A stretch of DNA of 64,000 nt, from contig NZ_JABBGG010000004.1 of NCBI RefSeq assembly GCF_012927275.1, forward strand, positions 248,001 through 312,000, in the 5' to 3' direction. Shown piece after piece: positions 45,459-54,856 of this stretch. The position numbers and the translations under genes were made by a program. How positions within the stretch are numbered: the first letter of the stretch is position 1; every line of letters begins with the position of its first letter. The DNA is from Massilia polaris. GTDB lineage: Bacteria; Pseudomonadota; Gammaproteobacteria; Burkholderiales; Burkholderiaceae_D. The notes under the pieces are model-generated. The model did no database searches. It was given only the letters and a program-made list of their open reading frames with translations, and had not been told where the DNA came from.

Positions 45459-47126
45459 ATGAAAACTACCGCACTCGCCGTTTCCCTGGCACTGGCCGTC
45501 GGCACGCTGGCGCAGCCCGCCGCGGCCGCACCTTCGGGCAAGCCCTTCCTATGGGAGAACGCGACGGTATACTTCCTGTTGACGGACCGCTTCAACAACG
45601 CGAACAAGGCCAACGACCTGGCGTACGGCCGCAAGGCGGACGCCGCACCGATGCGCGGCTACATGGGCGGCGACCTGGCGGGCGTGACGAAAAAGATCGA
45701 GGAAGGCTATTTCACCAGGCTGGGCGTGAATGCCATCTGGATCACGCCGCCGGTCGAACAGATTCACGCCGGTACCGATGAAGGTACTGGAAAATCCTAC
45801 GGCTTCCACGGCTACTGGGCCAGGGACTTCACCCAAGTCGACGCCAACCTTGGCACGGAAGCGGACGTCCGCAAGCTGGTCGACACCGCCCACGCACATG
45901 GCATCCGCGTGCTGCTCGACGTGGTCATGAATCACACCGGGCCGGTGACGGAGACCGATCCGGCATGGCCGGACGAATGGGTGCGCAGCGGGCCGACCTG
46001 CACGTACAAGGATGCGATCACGACGATCCGATGCACGCTTGTGAAGAACCTGCCCGACATCCGAACCGACAGCATCAACCCGGTCGCGCTGCCGCCGCAG
46101 CTGGTTGCGAAGTGGAAGAAGGAAGGGCGCTACGAACGTGAAGTGAAGGAACTGGACGAGTTCTTCGCCCGTACCGGCTACCCGCGCGCGCCGCGCTACT
46201 ACCTGATGAAGTGGCACGCCGACTGGGTGCGCAAGTACGGCTTCGACGGCTTCCGCGGCGACACGGCGAAGCACACGGAGCCTCAGATCTGGCTCGAACT
46301 GAAGAAGGTCGCGAGCGAAGCGTATGAAGACTGGAAGCGCGCCAACCCGAAGAAGAAGCCAGGCGACGACAAGTTCTTCATGACGGCCGAGGTATACAAC
46401 TACGCGATCGGACACGGGCGCAAGTTCGACATGGGCGGCGCGAACTACGTCGACTTCTTCTCGAACGGCTTCGACAACCTGATCAACTTCAGCTTCAAGG
46501 ACGACGCGAAGCGGGGCTACGAAAAGGTGTTCTCGGCATACTCGGACCAAATCAACGGACCGCTCAAGGGCTACTCGGTATTGAACTACATGAGTTCCCA
46601 TGACGACGGCCAGCCCTTCGACGCGCTGCGCACCAAGCCATACGAGACCGCCAACATGCTGCTGCTGGCGCCCGGCGCGGCGCAGGTCTACTACGGCGAC
46701 GAGACCGCGCGCGTGCTGAAGCATGAAGGCGCGGAAGGCGACGCCAACCTGCGCACCTTCATGAACTGGAAAGACCTCGCGGCCAATGCGAAGCGCGACG
46801 GCTACCGCGTCGCGGATTTGCAGCGCCACTGGGCGCTGCTCGGCAAATTCCGCCAGGCGCATCCGGCGGTCGGCGCAGGCGTCCACAAGAAGCTCGCGGA
46901 CGCGCCGTACACGTTCTCGCGCACGCTGGAGCGTGGCGACCTGCGCGACAAGGTTGTCGTTGCGCTGGACGTTGCGGGCGGCAAAGCGGCGCCGATTACG
47001 GTGGCGGGTGTCTTCAGCGACGGCGATACCGTGCGCGACTACTACTCCGGCAAGCGCGCTGTGGTGGCCGGCGGCAAGGTCCAGTTCGCGGCATCCAAAG
47101 GCGTCGTACTGATCGGCCAAGACTAA
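45459..47126 (+). CDS. Exported alpha-amylase (GH13)
   Basis: A 555-residue GH13 enzyme with signal peptide (ends PAAAA). Catalytic residues: nucleophile Asp in GFRGDTAKH, acid/base Glu in MTAEVYN and third Asp in SSHDDG; DVVMNHTG is the first conserved region. It cuts internal alpha-1,4 bonds in starch in the periplasm or outside. It follows pgm by 30 bases and is probably in the same transcript. Two conserved Cys (GPTCTYK, IRCTL) flank an inserted loop, as in some periplasmic amylases. Confidence 0.9.
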   Translation: MKTTALAVSLALAVGTLAQPAAAAPSGKPFLWENATVYFLLTDRFNNANKANDLAYGRKADAAPMRGYMGGDLAGVTKKIEEGYFTRLGVNAIWITPPVEQIHAGTDEGTGKSYGFHGYWARDFTQVDANLGTEADVRKLVDTAHAHGIRVLLDVVMNHTGPVTETDPAWPDEWVRSGPTCTYKDAITTIRCTLVKNLPDIRTDSINPVALPPQLVAKWKKEGRYEREVKELDEFFARTGYPRAPRYYLMKWHADWVRKYGFDGFRGDTAKHTEPQIWLELKKVASEAYEDWKRANPKKKPGDDKFFMTAEVYNYAIGHGRKFDMGGANYVDFFSNGFDNLINFSFKDDAKRGYEKVFSAYSDQINGPLKGYSVLNYMSSHDDGQPFDALRTKPYETANMLLLAPGAAQVYYGDETARVLKHEGAEGDANLRTFMNWKDLAANAKRDGYRVADLQRHWALLGKFRQAHPAVGAGVHKKLADAPYTFSRTLERGDLRDKVVVALDVAGGKAAPITVAGVFSDGDTVRDYYSGKRAVVAGGKVQFAASKGVVLIGQD

Positions 47127-47160
47127 ACGAGCGGCAACGAGGTTTCGATCCAGAAGTTTC

Positions 47161-47240
47161 GGGGTCCGTCCCCGGGGACGGACCCCGATGCTGAATTGCT
47201 TATTGTCCCCGGGGACGGACCCCGATGCTGAATTGCTTAT
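47161..47240. repeat. Tandem palindromic GTCCCCGGGGAC repeat before glk-hexR 1
   Basis: Bases 47161-47186 form a perfect 26-base palindrome centred on CCCCGGGG. A 36-base unit starting GTCCCCGGGGACGGACCCCG and ending in GAATTGCTTAT then occurs twice, at 47168-47203 and 47205-47240, with one base between. The same core occurs at 30158-30216. It resembles a family of dispersed REP-like elements and could form a strong hairpin ending the amylase message. Confidence 0.85.
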
Positions 47241-47310
47241 CGCAATTCAAGTTTTGGTGCATTTCATACAATAGGGTATCCTTGTCGCCATCCAGTTTTT
47301 ACTGATAGTG

Positions 47311-49167
47311 ATGACCAAAAACCTCGACAACGAACAGAAGTACAGCCGCACAGCGTATGCGGATGGCCCGCGCCTGCTGGCCGATATTGGCGCAACCCAC
47401 GCGCGCTTCGCGCTCGAAACCGCACCCGGCGTGCTGCGCGCGGTGCGCGTCTTGAAATGCGACGATTTCACCGGCATCGTGCCGCTGCTGCATTCGTATC
47501 TGGCGGACCACGCCGGCACCCGCATCAATCACGCCGCTTTCGCGCTGGCGAATCCGATCAGCGGTGACCTGATCCGCATGACCAACCGCGACTGGCGGTT
47601 TTCGACCGACGAAGTGCGCCGCGAACTGGGCCTGAACACGCTGCTGATCGTGAACGACTTCACCGCGCTGGCGATGTCGCTGCCCGGCCTGGCCGGCGGC
47701 GACGTGATGCAGGTAGGTGGCGGAACGCCTGTCGATAACGCCGTCATCGGCGTGCTCGGACCTGGCACCGGCCTTGGCGTATCGGGCGTCATCCCGACAC
47801 TCGACGGCTTCGTCACGCTGGGCAGCGAGGGCGGCCACGTCAACTTCGCACCGGCCGACGAGCGCGAGTTCGCGATCCTGCAGTTCGCGTGGACCGAGTG
47901 GTCGCACGTCTCGAACGAACGCCTGATTTCCGGCCCCGGCATGGAGATCATCTATCGCGCGCTGGCCGATCGCAACGGCATGGACGTCAAACCGCGCTCA
48001 TCGCCTGAAATCATCAGCGGCGCGCTGGAACAGAACGACGCGTTGTGCATCGAGGTGCTCGAGTGCTTCAGCGGCATGCTGGGCGGCGCCGCCGCCAACC
48101 TGGCGGTGACGCTGGGTTCATTCGGCGGCATCTTCATCGGCGGCGGCATCGTGCCGCGCATGGCCGAGTGGTTCGCGAAGTCCTCATTCCGCGCGCGCTT
48201 CGAGGCCAAAGGACGCTTCACCGATTACCTCGCGCAGATCCCGACCTACGTGATCATGACGCCGAATCCGGCGTTCTATGGCGTGGCGACGATCTTGTCC
48301 GAACACCTGCGCGGACGCAGTGGCGCCAACACGCTGATGGAGCGCGTGCAGCACCTGCAGCACGAACTGTCGCCAGCCGAGCAGCGCGTCGCGACGCTGG
48401 TGCTGGAGCATCCGCGCAAAGTGCTGAACGAGCCGATCGCGGAAATCGCGCGCCTGGCCGACGTCAGCCAGCCGACCGTCATCCGCTTCTGCCGTTCGCT
48501 CGGTTTCCTTGGCCTGGCCGACTTCAAGCTGAAGTTCGCCAGCAGCCTGACCGGGACGATCCCGGTGCGCCACAGCCAGGTGCGGCGTTCGGACAGCACG
48601 CACGACCTGTCGGCGAAGGTGATCGACAATACGGTGTCGGCGATTTTGAAGTTCCGCGACCAGCTCGACGTGGTGTCGATCGACCGCGCCATCCATCTGC
48701 TGCGCAAGGCGAACAAGGTGGAGTTCTACGCGATGGGGAATGCGCGCGTGGTGGCGCTGGATGGCCAGCACAAGTTTTTCCGCTTCCGGATTCCGACCGC
48801 GTCGTATGGCGACTCGCACCTGTTCACATTGGCGGCGGAGCTGCTCAAGCCGGGCGACGTCGTGATCGCGATCTCCACGTCGGGCAAGCTGCCTGAGTTG
48901 CTGGCGGCCGTCGATGCTGCGCGCGCCACGGGAGCGGATGTCATCGCGATCACCAGCAGCAAATCGCCGCTGGCGAAGAAGGCGTCGATTTGCCTGTCTG
49001 TCGACCACAGCGAGGACAGCACCACCTTCCTGTCGATGATTTCGCGGATCCTCCAGCTGCTGCTGATCGATATTATCTCGGTCGGCATCTCGCTCGGCGC
49101 GCAGGGCGGCGAGTCGGAAGGCGAAACGGAGAACAAGCGCCTGCTGATTTCGCATACCGACGTTTAG
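47311..49167 (+). CDS. Glucokinase-HexR (RpiR) fusion 1
   Basis: A 618-residue two-function protein. Residues ~18-330 are a glucokinase (LLADIGATHARFAL phosphate loop, VNDFTALA, GPGTGLGVSG, the HVNFAPAD region). Residues ~335-415 are an RpiR-type helix-turn-helix (EIARLADVSQPTVIRFCRSLGF) and ~455-600 a SIS sugar-phosphate sensor (AMGNARVVALDGQHKF; IAISTSGKLPELL). It should make glucose 6-phosphate and regulate transcription in response to a sugar phosphate. I use ATG 47311; a GTG lies just before. No clear ribosome-binding site is seen. Confidence 0.92.
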   Translation: MTKNLDNEQKYSRTAYADGPRLLADIGATHARFALETAPGVLRAVRVLKCDDFTGIVPLLHSYLADHAGTRINHAAFALANPISGDLIRMTNRDWRFSTDEVRRELGLNTLLIVNDFTALAMSLPGLAGGDVMQVGGGTPVDNAVIGVLGPGTGLGVSGVIPTLDGFVTLGSEGGHVNFAPADEREFAILQFAWTEWSHVSNERLISGPGMEIIYRALADRNGMDVKPRSSPEIISGALEQNDALCIEVLECFSGMLGGAAANLAVTLGSFGGIFIGGGIVPRMAEWFAKSSFRARFEAKGRFTDYLAQIPTYVIMTPNPAFYGVATILSEHLRGRSGANTLMERVQHLQHELSPAEQRVATLVLEHPRKVLNEPIAEIARLADVSQPTVIRFCRSLGFLGLADFKLKFASSLTGTIPVRHSQVRRSDSTHDLSAKVIDNTVSAILKFRDQLDVVSIDRAIHLLRKANKVEFYAMGNARVVALDGQHKFFRFRIPTASYGDSHLFTLAAELLKPGDVVIAISTSGKLPELLAAVDAARATGADVIAITSSKSPLAKKASICLSVDHSEDSTTFLSMISRILQLLLIDIISVGISLGAQGGESEGETENKRLLISHTDV

Positions 49168-49214
49168 GAATCTTGGGAGTTCGGCCTGGACCGCTGGGTG
49201 AAAGGAACCGAGCG

Positions 49215-50341
49215 TTATTGAGCCCAGCTGTATTCCCATCTCCACGGCATATCGGTCTCGCCCAGCACGCGCCTGGCGAGCTCCGGAAAGATGCGCTCGG
49301 CGCGGACGTCATTTGCCAACAGCACGATGCAGCGCTGACCTGACTCCAGGCATAGCACCATGTTCCCGGTCGAGTCATTATGTCCACCCTTGAACCACGC
49401 TGGACCACTGCGGTCACGGAATGTGACCAGCCCCAGGCCCGCCGCAAGCGATTGCGGCCAGCTGGCCTGTGCGGCTGTGAGTGTGGGGAACTGGCTGGTG
49501 GACCCGATCGGCAGCTGTGGCTTGATCAATGCCGCGCGCGCGGCTGCGCTTAGCCCATCGCCGCGCATGATGCCGGCCCACATACGTGACTGGTCATCGA
49601 TGGTTGTATCCATCGACCCGGCCGCCCTGGGGCTGCTGCGCTGGTCGTGGGGTTCGACCTTGCCTTCGGCCGTATAGCCGTCGGCCAGATTGGCGCCGAA
49701 GTCCTCGCGCCAGCTCATGCTCGTATTGCGCATTCCAAAGCGGTCGAAAACACGCCGCTGCATTTCCTGCCCTGTGTCGAGGCCCAGTCCTTTCTCGACG
49801 ACCAGCTGGAGCAAATAGAAGCCCTCGCCGGAGTAGGCATATCGGCTGCCCGGATCGAAATGGAGCGCAGCTTCTTGTCCGGTTCCAGCCAGCGGAAGTT
49901 GGCGAAGCCCGAGGCGTGCGTCAACAGGATGCGTGGCGTCAGCCGTCGCCAGCGCTGGTCATTCGCCAGATCGGTGAAATCGTATGGGTGAGCGTCGTAC
50001 GATGGAAGCGCTTGCGGGAGCAACGCGCTCAAGGGGGCGTCGAGGTCGAGCTTCCCTTCGTCGGCCAGCTGCAACAGCATGTACGCGAACGCAGTTTTTG
50101 TCAGCGAGGCGCCGTACATGATGGTATCGGGGGCGAGCGGAAGTGCATTCGCCACGTTGCGCCTGCCGTAAGCGCTTACCTTCACCACTTTGCCACGTTC
50201 GATTACAGCCAGTGCCAGGCCTTCCACGCTGTTGCGCCGCATGAGTGCATGCACTTCGGCATCCGGGATCGCTTCCGGCGCCGGTCGCAGGGCAGAACAT
50301 CCGGACAGGACGCATGCAAGCAAGCAGATTGCTGTTTTCAT
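49215..50341 (-). pseudogene. Serine hydrolase (beta-lactamase class C family), frameshifted
   Basis: Two overlapping frames together encode one serine hydrolase. The N-terminal part has a lipoprotein signal (ACVLSGC) and the SxxK nucleophile (ASLTK). The C-terminal part has the YxS-type segment (YAYSGEG) and KGGHNDSTGN. The frames join at about 49863: one missing T converts the expected RFHFDPGSRY into RSISIRAAD. The natural product would be about 375 residues. Either the gene is newly dead or the base was missed in sequencing. Confidence 0.82.
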
Positions 50342-50476
50342 CGACGGTGCCCGGGCTGAGTTGAGGTACATCCATCATGACATACGCACGGGCGGCCCGC
50401 GCTGTCCTTGAAAGTTCGCCCGGTTTGTGGTGCCATGGGACAGTCCGTCCCGAACCCTGATCCTGGAGTCGCATAA

Positions 50477-51397
50477 ATGCTAGCCAAGCTGTCCGCGAAC
50501 CGCCGCCGCATCCTGCAGTCGATACTGGCGCTTGGCGCCGGCGCGGCAGTGCCGCTTCGAGCCGCCGCGCCAGCGCTGCTGAGCCGCCGCATTCCGTCCT
50601 CGGGAGAGCTTATCCCAGTGGTCGGCCTCGGCAGCTGGATCACCTTCAATGTCGGCAGCGACCCTGCCGCCCGCGCCGAGTGCGCCGCTGTCATGCGCCA
50701 GTTCTTCGCGGCCGGCGGAAGGATGATCGATTCGTCACCGATGTATGGCTCGGCGCAGGATGTCATCGGCGCCGGGCTGCAGCAGCTTGGCCGGCCGGCT
50801 GGGCTGTTCTCGGCCGATAAGGTCTGGACCAGTTCGGACGGTCCGGCGCAGGTCGCCGGGTCGCGCCGCAAATGGCGCGTTCCCAGGTTCGACCTGCTGC
50901 AGGTGCATAACCTGCTCGCGTGGGAGCAGCACCTGCCGATGCTGTTCGCGATGAAGAGGGCCGGCCAGTTGCGCTATGTCGGCATCACCACTTCGGAAGG
51001 GCGGCGCCACGCCGACATCCTCAAGATCATGGCCAGCCAGCCGATCGATTTTGTCCAGGTGACGTACAACGCCGTCGACCGCGAGGTGGAGCGGCGCATC
51101 CTTCCGCTGGCGCGATCACGCGGCATTGCGGTGATCGCGAACCGGCCATTCCGGCAAGGAGAGCTGACCGCGGCCCTGCGGCGCCATCCGTTGCCGGCTT
51201 GGGCGGCGGAGATCAAGTGCACCAGCTGGGCGCAGGTGCTGCTTAAATTTATCGTGTCGCATCCGGATATCACGTGCGCGATTCCAGCGACCTCGCAGGT
51301 GGCCCACGTGCGCGAGAATATGGCGGCGGGATCGGGGCCCATGCCCGACGCGGAATTCCGCAACCGCATCAGCGCACATGTCGCGCGTTTACTGTGA
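50477..51397 (+). CDS. Exported aldo/keto reductase family protein
   Basis: A 306-residue protein with a twin-arginine-type signal (NRRRILQSILALGAGAAVP). The body matches aldo/keto reductases: IDSSPMYGSAQDVIG holds the active-site Asp and Tyr, ADKVW the Lys, FDLLQVHNLL the His. Export through Tat suggests the cofactor is bound before export. GGAG precedes the ATG. Its stop overlaps the next start (GTGA), so the two genes are coupled. The substrate is unknown. Confidence 0.85.
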   Translation: MLAKLSANRRRILQSILALGAGAAVPLRAAAPALLSRRIPSSGELIPVVGLGSWITFNVGSDPAARAECAAVMRQFFAAGGRMIDSSPMYGSAQDVIGAGLQQLGRPAGLFSADKVWTSSDGPAQVAGSRRKWRVPRFDLLQVHNLLAWEQHLPMLFAMKRAGQLRYVGITTSEGRRHADILKIMASQPIDFVQVTYNAVDREVERRILPLARSRGIAVIANRPFRQGELTAALRRHPLPAWAAEIKCTSWAQVLLKFIVSHPDITCAIPATSQVAHVRENMAAGSGPMPDAEFRNRISAHVARLL

Positions 51398-52041
51398 GCG
51401 AATGGTCTACCTACAGGTTGTCCGACCTGCTGATGTTTTCGGCGCGGACTTACTATCGGCTCATTCAGCTCTACAACCTGGAGGTCTGGCCGCTGCACCT
51501 GCTTGCCTTCGCCGCAGGCCTGGCGCTGGTGCTGTGCGTTCGGCGCACCGGTGCTGGCCGCGTCGCGGCGATTGTATTGGGGATCTGCTGGCTGTGGGTG
51601 GCATGGGCATTTCACGCCGAGCGTTACACCGCGATCAATTCGGCAGCGCCGTACTTTGCTGCCGCTTTTGCGGTCCAGGGAATGCTGTTGATTTTCGCGG
51701 GGAGACTGCACGCAAGCCACGACCGGTTCGGGCCTGGCGTGCTGTCGCTGGCGTTGCTTGGCTACCCGCTGCTGACGCTGCTGAGCGGGCGGCCGTGGCA
51801 GCAAGCGGAAATGTTCGGAATCGCGCCCGATCCGACCGTCGCCTTCACGCTGGCGTTGCTGGCGCTTTGCCAGCGCGTCCACTGGATATTATGGCCAGTT
51901 CCCCTTCTGTGGAGTGCTGTCAGCGGCGCGACCTTGTGGACCATGGGCGCGCCCAATGCCTGGGTCGTGCCGCTGATTGCTTTGCTTGCGTTGATGCGGA
52001 TTATTCAACGAAGACGACAGCGGTGCGCGGCGGGATGCTGA
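51394..52041 (+). CDS. DUF6064-family membrane protein
   Basis: A 215-residue membrane protein with about six hydrophobic segments. The N-terminal part (SEWSTYRLSDLLMFSARTYYRLIQLYN) and LWVAWAFHAERYTAIN resemble DUF6064 proteins. The function is unknown. I chose the GTG at 51394 overlapping the upstream TGA; the longer frame overlaps the reductase gene. The 3' end overlaps the convergent pullulanase gene by 41 bases, which is unusual but both frames look real. Confidence 0.75.
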   Translation: MSEWSTYRLSDLLMFSARTYYRLIQLYNLEVWPLHLLAFAAGLALVLCVRRTGAGRVAAIVLGICWLWVAWAFHAERYTAINSAAPYFAAAFAVQGMLLIFAGRLHASHDRFGPGVLSLALLGYPLLTLLSGRPWQQAEMFGIAPDPTVAFTLALLALCQRVHWILWPVPLLWSAVSGATLWTMGAPNAWVVPLIALLALMRIIQRRRQRCAAGC

Positions 52042-54718
52042 AGGTGCCGCTGGCGCTGTCATACGTGGCTTCCGCCACGCGCTTGTCGGACTTGTGCGCC
52101 GGATGGATGCGCAGCGTTTTACCCCTGGCTTCGCCAACCGTCACCGTGTGCGCCACCTTGTCGACGTTGAGGAAGTAGCTCACGCCCTTGAAGTTCGCAC
52201 CCGCATAGCCTTCGCCATCGATGTGCGCGGCGATGACGGTTGGCTCCTGCTGCGGTCCCGTGTTGAAAAAGCGCAGGCGCTGCTTGATGTCGTCCGCGCT
52301 GCGCAGGCGGAACAGCGTGCTGCTGGCGCGGATCGCGAGCAGGTCGCGGAAGACGTCGCGTGCATGCGCGATGTCCGCCGGCGATGGCTTGAGCGCGGCG
52401 TTGGCGAGCAGTGGCTTGAGCAGCGCGTAGTCCTTGCCGTTGTCTTCGGCACGCGGCATGCCGGTGCCGAAGTAGTTGTCCTGGTAGCTCCAGTCGATGC
52501 GGTTGAACCAGTCGCCGGAGTTGAAACTGTTCCGGTCGAGCGATTTCGAGCGCAGCGTGTCGATGCCGGCGTGGTAGTACGCCACGCCCTGGCTGAAGGC
52601 GTTGATGGCGGCGCCAAGCATCTGCACCCGTGCGCGGTCGTAGGAAGTGGTCGCGACCGGAAGCTTGAAGGCGTTGATGTCGTACAGCGTGTGGTTGTCG
52701 TGATTCTCGACGTAGTTGACCGCTTCACCCGGCTGGCTGGCATAGCCGGCCGGCTGGCCGCCGTAGTCGATGTCCTGCAGCGCCTTCTTCTCGCCTTTGT
52801 ATGTCGTCAACGGATAGCTGCGCACCGATCCGGCCAGGCCGGCGCGGACCATGTCCGCACTGTGCATCAGGTCCGTTACCGGGCGCTTTTCCGTCGCCGC
52901 GTTCGGGTCGTACACCAGGCCGTTGATGTAGCCCTGCAGCTTGAGCATCTTGTCGCCGGAGTCGCCCGCCGATCCGCCGCGGACGTGGTCGCGCGCGCGG
53001 TCGCTGAAGGTGCCGATGCCGCTGCCGTTCAGCGAAAGCTGCGACGCCTGCACGAAGCGCGCACCGTCCGCTACTTCGCCGAAGTTCCAGCCTTCGCCGA
53101 TCAGTTGTACGTGGCGGCCCGCAGCTCTGTCGACGCGCTTCTGCAGCTGCTCCATCACGGAGCGCGGCTGGTGGCCCATCAGGTCGAAGCGGAACGAGTC
53201 GATCTTGTATTCGCGTGTCCACAGCTCGGCCGAATCGACCATCAGCTTGCCCATCATGAGGTTCTCGGTGGCCGTGTTGTCGCAGCAGGTGGACTGTTCG
53301 ACGCCGCCGGTGGCGTTCAGGCGGTGGTAGTAGCCGGGCACGATCCGGTCGAGCACCGACTTTTCCTTCTGGCCGGAAGCGAAGGTGTGGTTGTAGACGA
53401 CGTCCATGCCTACGCGCAGCCCGGTGCGGTGCAGGTTCATGACCATGTCGCGGAACTCGATGATGCGCCTGGCGCCGTCGGCCGGGTCGCTCGCGAAGCT
53501 GCCTTCGGGCGCGCTGTAGTGGTAAGGATCGTAGCCCCAGTTGAAGCAGTCTGTTTCCGCCGTCTTCTGGACCAGTTCCTGCTGCGTATCGCTGTCAGGC
53601 GCGCCCGTCGGCTTTGGCTGCGCGCATCCTTGTTCGGGCACGCTGCCGATGTCATAGACCGGCAGCAGGTGCACGTCGGTCATGCCCGCGCGGGCGAGCG
53701 CGGTCAGGTGCTTCATTCCGTTCGATCCGGCCTCGCCGAACGCGGCGTACTTGCCGCGGTTCGCGGCGCTGACCGTGTCGTCGTTGATCGAGAAGTCGCG
53801 CACATGCAGTTCGTAGATCGTCATGTCGGTCTGCGCCTGCACCGTCGCCTGAATCTTGTGGCTGTCCCAGCCTTTCGGCTTGAGCGATGGCGCTGCCAGG
53901 TTGGCGATGTAGCTGCGTTTCGAGTCGGTCGTCAGGCTGACCGAGTAGGGGTCGGTGACGAGGTTGCGCACAACGCCCATGCCGTCGACGACCACGTCCA
54001 CCGCGTACTTGTAGTATTTGCCGCTCATATCGGCTGGCTTCGAGGCTGTCCACACGCCGGTTTTCGCATCGCGTTTCATCTGCTCGATGCCGCTGGCGCG
54101 CGCGCTGCCGCTGTCGAAGGTGCAAACCGAAACGTCGCGCGCGGTCGGCGCCCACAGTTTGAACGATGTGCGGCGCTTGCCGGCGGTGGCGCCAAGGTCG
54201 TGGACCTGCGCCGCCGGCGCATACAGTTCGTCGAGTGCCCCGGCGGACTGGATGCGCGTGGCGGCGATAACGGTGCCGTCCGCGGCTTCCTGGACCAGCA
54301 CCAGCTGCTGGCGGTGCAGCTCCGCCATGTCCTTTTGAGCCACGGCCAGCACCGGCCCTTGCCCTACATATTTGAACCGCTTGCTCACGCCGGCCGGAAC
54401 GGTGTCCTTGAATTCGGCCAGCTTCAGCGCGCCCGCAGCGCCGCTTACCTTCGCGCCTTTGACCGCGCTGATTGCTGCCGTGGGCGAGTGATACAGCTTG
54501 AACGTTCCTGCCGCATCGGCGCCAGGCCATTTAATCAGCCCCGCGTTCAGCCAGACGGCGCGGGCGTCGTACTGCGCAGGCGCGGCATGGACGACAGTCA
54601 GGAACGACGCGGCGTCGCACGCTTCGATCGGCGCGGCGGCATGCGCGGCACTTGCGACACAGGCTGCGGCGCCGGCGAGGGACAGGCGGAAAAGGGCTTG
54701 GCTGGAGAGGTGGCGCAT
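52001..54718 (-). CDS. pulA: Exported pullulanase-type alpha-1,6-glucosidase (GH13)
   Basis: A 905-residue starch-debranching enzyme with a signal peptide (ends ASAAHA). An N-terminal pullulanase-associated domain and a CBM48-like domain (RRTSFKLWAPTARDVSVC) precede the GH13 barrel. Catalytic residues: Asp in IDSFRFDLMGHQ, Glu in LIGEGWNFGE and Asp in VENHDN; MDVVYNHTFA and NWGYDPYHYSAPEGS are typical of pullulanases. It hydrolyses alpha-1,6 branches. The ATG at 54718 is chosen over a longer frame. A TGTAG-type operator lies about 85 bases upstream. Confidence 0.92.
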   Translation of the reverse strand: MRHLSSQALFRLSLAGAAACVASAAHAAAPIEACDAASFLTVVHAAPAQYDARAVWLNAGLIKWPGADAAGTFKLYHSPTAAISAVKGAKVSGAAGALKLAEFKDTVPAGVSKRFKYVGQGPVLAVAQKDMAELHRQQLVLVQEAADGTVIAATRIQSAGALDELYAPAAQVHDLGATAGKRRTSFKLWAPTARDVSVCTFDSGSARASGIEQMKRDAKTGVWTASKPADMSGKYYKYAVDVVVDGMGVVRNLVTDPYSVSLTTDSKRSYIANLAAPSLKPKGWDSHKIQATVQAQTDMTIYELHVRDFSINDDTVSAANRGKYAAFGEAGSNGMKHLTALARAGMTDVHLLPVYDIGSVPEQGCAQPKPTGAPDSDTQQELVQKTAETDCFNWGYDPYHYSAPEGSFASDPADGARRIIEFRDMVMNLHRTGLRVGMDVVYNHTFASGQKEKSVLDRIVPGYYHRLNATGGVEQSTCCDNTATENLMMGKLMVDSAELWTREYKIDSFRFDLMGHQPRSVMEQLQKRVDRAAGRHVQLIGEGWNFGEVADGARFVQASQLSLNGSGIGTFSDRARDHVRGGSAGDSGDKMLKLQGYINGLVYDPNAATEKRPVTDLMHSADMVRAGLAGSVRSYPLTTYKGEKKALQDIDYGGQPAGYASQPGEAVNYVENHDNHTLYDINAFKLPVATTSYDRARVQMLGAAINAFSQGVAYYHAGIDTLRSKSLDRNSFNSGDWFNRIDWSYQDNYFGTGMPRAEDNGKDYALLKPLLANAALKPSPADIAHARDVFRDLLAIRASSTLFRLRSADDIKQRLRFFNTGPQQEPTVIAAHIDGEGYAGANFKGVSYFLNVDKVAHTVTVGEARGKTLRIHPAHKSDKRVAEATYDSASGTFSIPPRTAVVFVE

Positions 54719-54801
54719 GGCTGTCTCGGAGTAGGTTGTTATTAACTTACAGACTGTCTGGACGTGATGCGTCCTTGCTCTCACAATGGTAGCGCAATAT
54801 T

Positions 54802-54816
54802 TGTAGCTTTACTACG
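54802..54816. promoter_or_regulatory. HexR-like operator 3 (upstream of pullulanase)
   Basis: TGTAGCTTTACTACG at 54802-54816 fits TGTAGTNNNACTACA with two symmetric-side mismatches and keeps both GTAG/CTAC cores. It lies 84 bases upstream of the pullulanase start. Confidence 0.6.
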
Positions 54817-54825
54817 TAGATTTAA

Positions 54826-54850
54826 TGCCCCTCCCAGGACGGGAGGGGCA
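54826..54850. terminator. Probable terminator after the POT transporter gene
   Basis: TGCCCCTCCC (54826-54835) and GGGAGGGGCA (54841-54850) form a perfect 10-base stem with a five-base loop, seven bases beyond the stop of the leftward transporter gene. On the minus strand it is followed by TTAAAT, a weak T-tract. Confidence 0.65.
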
Positions 54851-54856
54851 GCTGGA

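Noticed and set aside
47161-47240. Short CRISPR array
   Set aside because: Only two adjacent copies exist with a one-base gap and no spacers; the unit is palindromic and fits a REP-like element.
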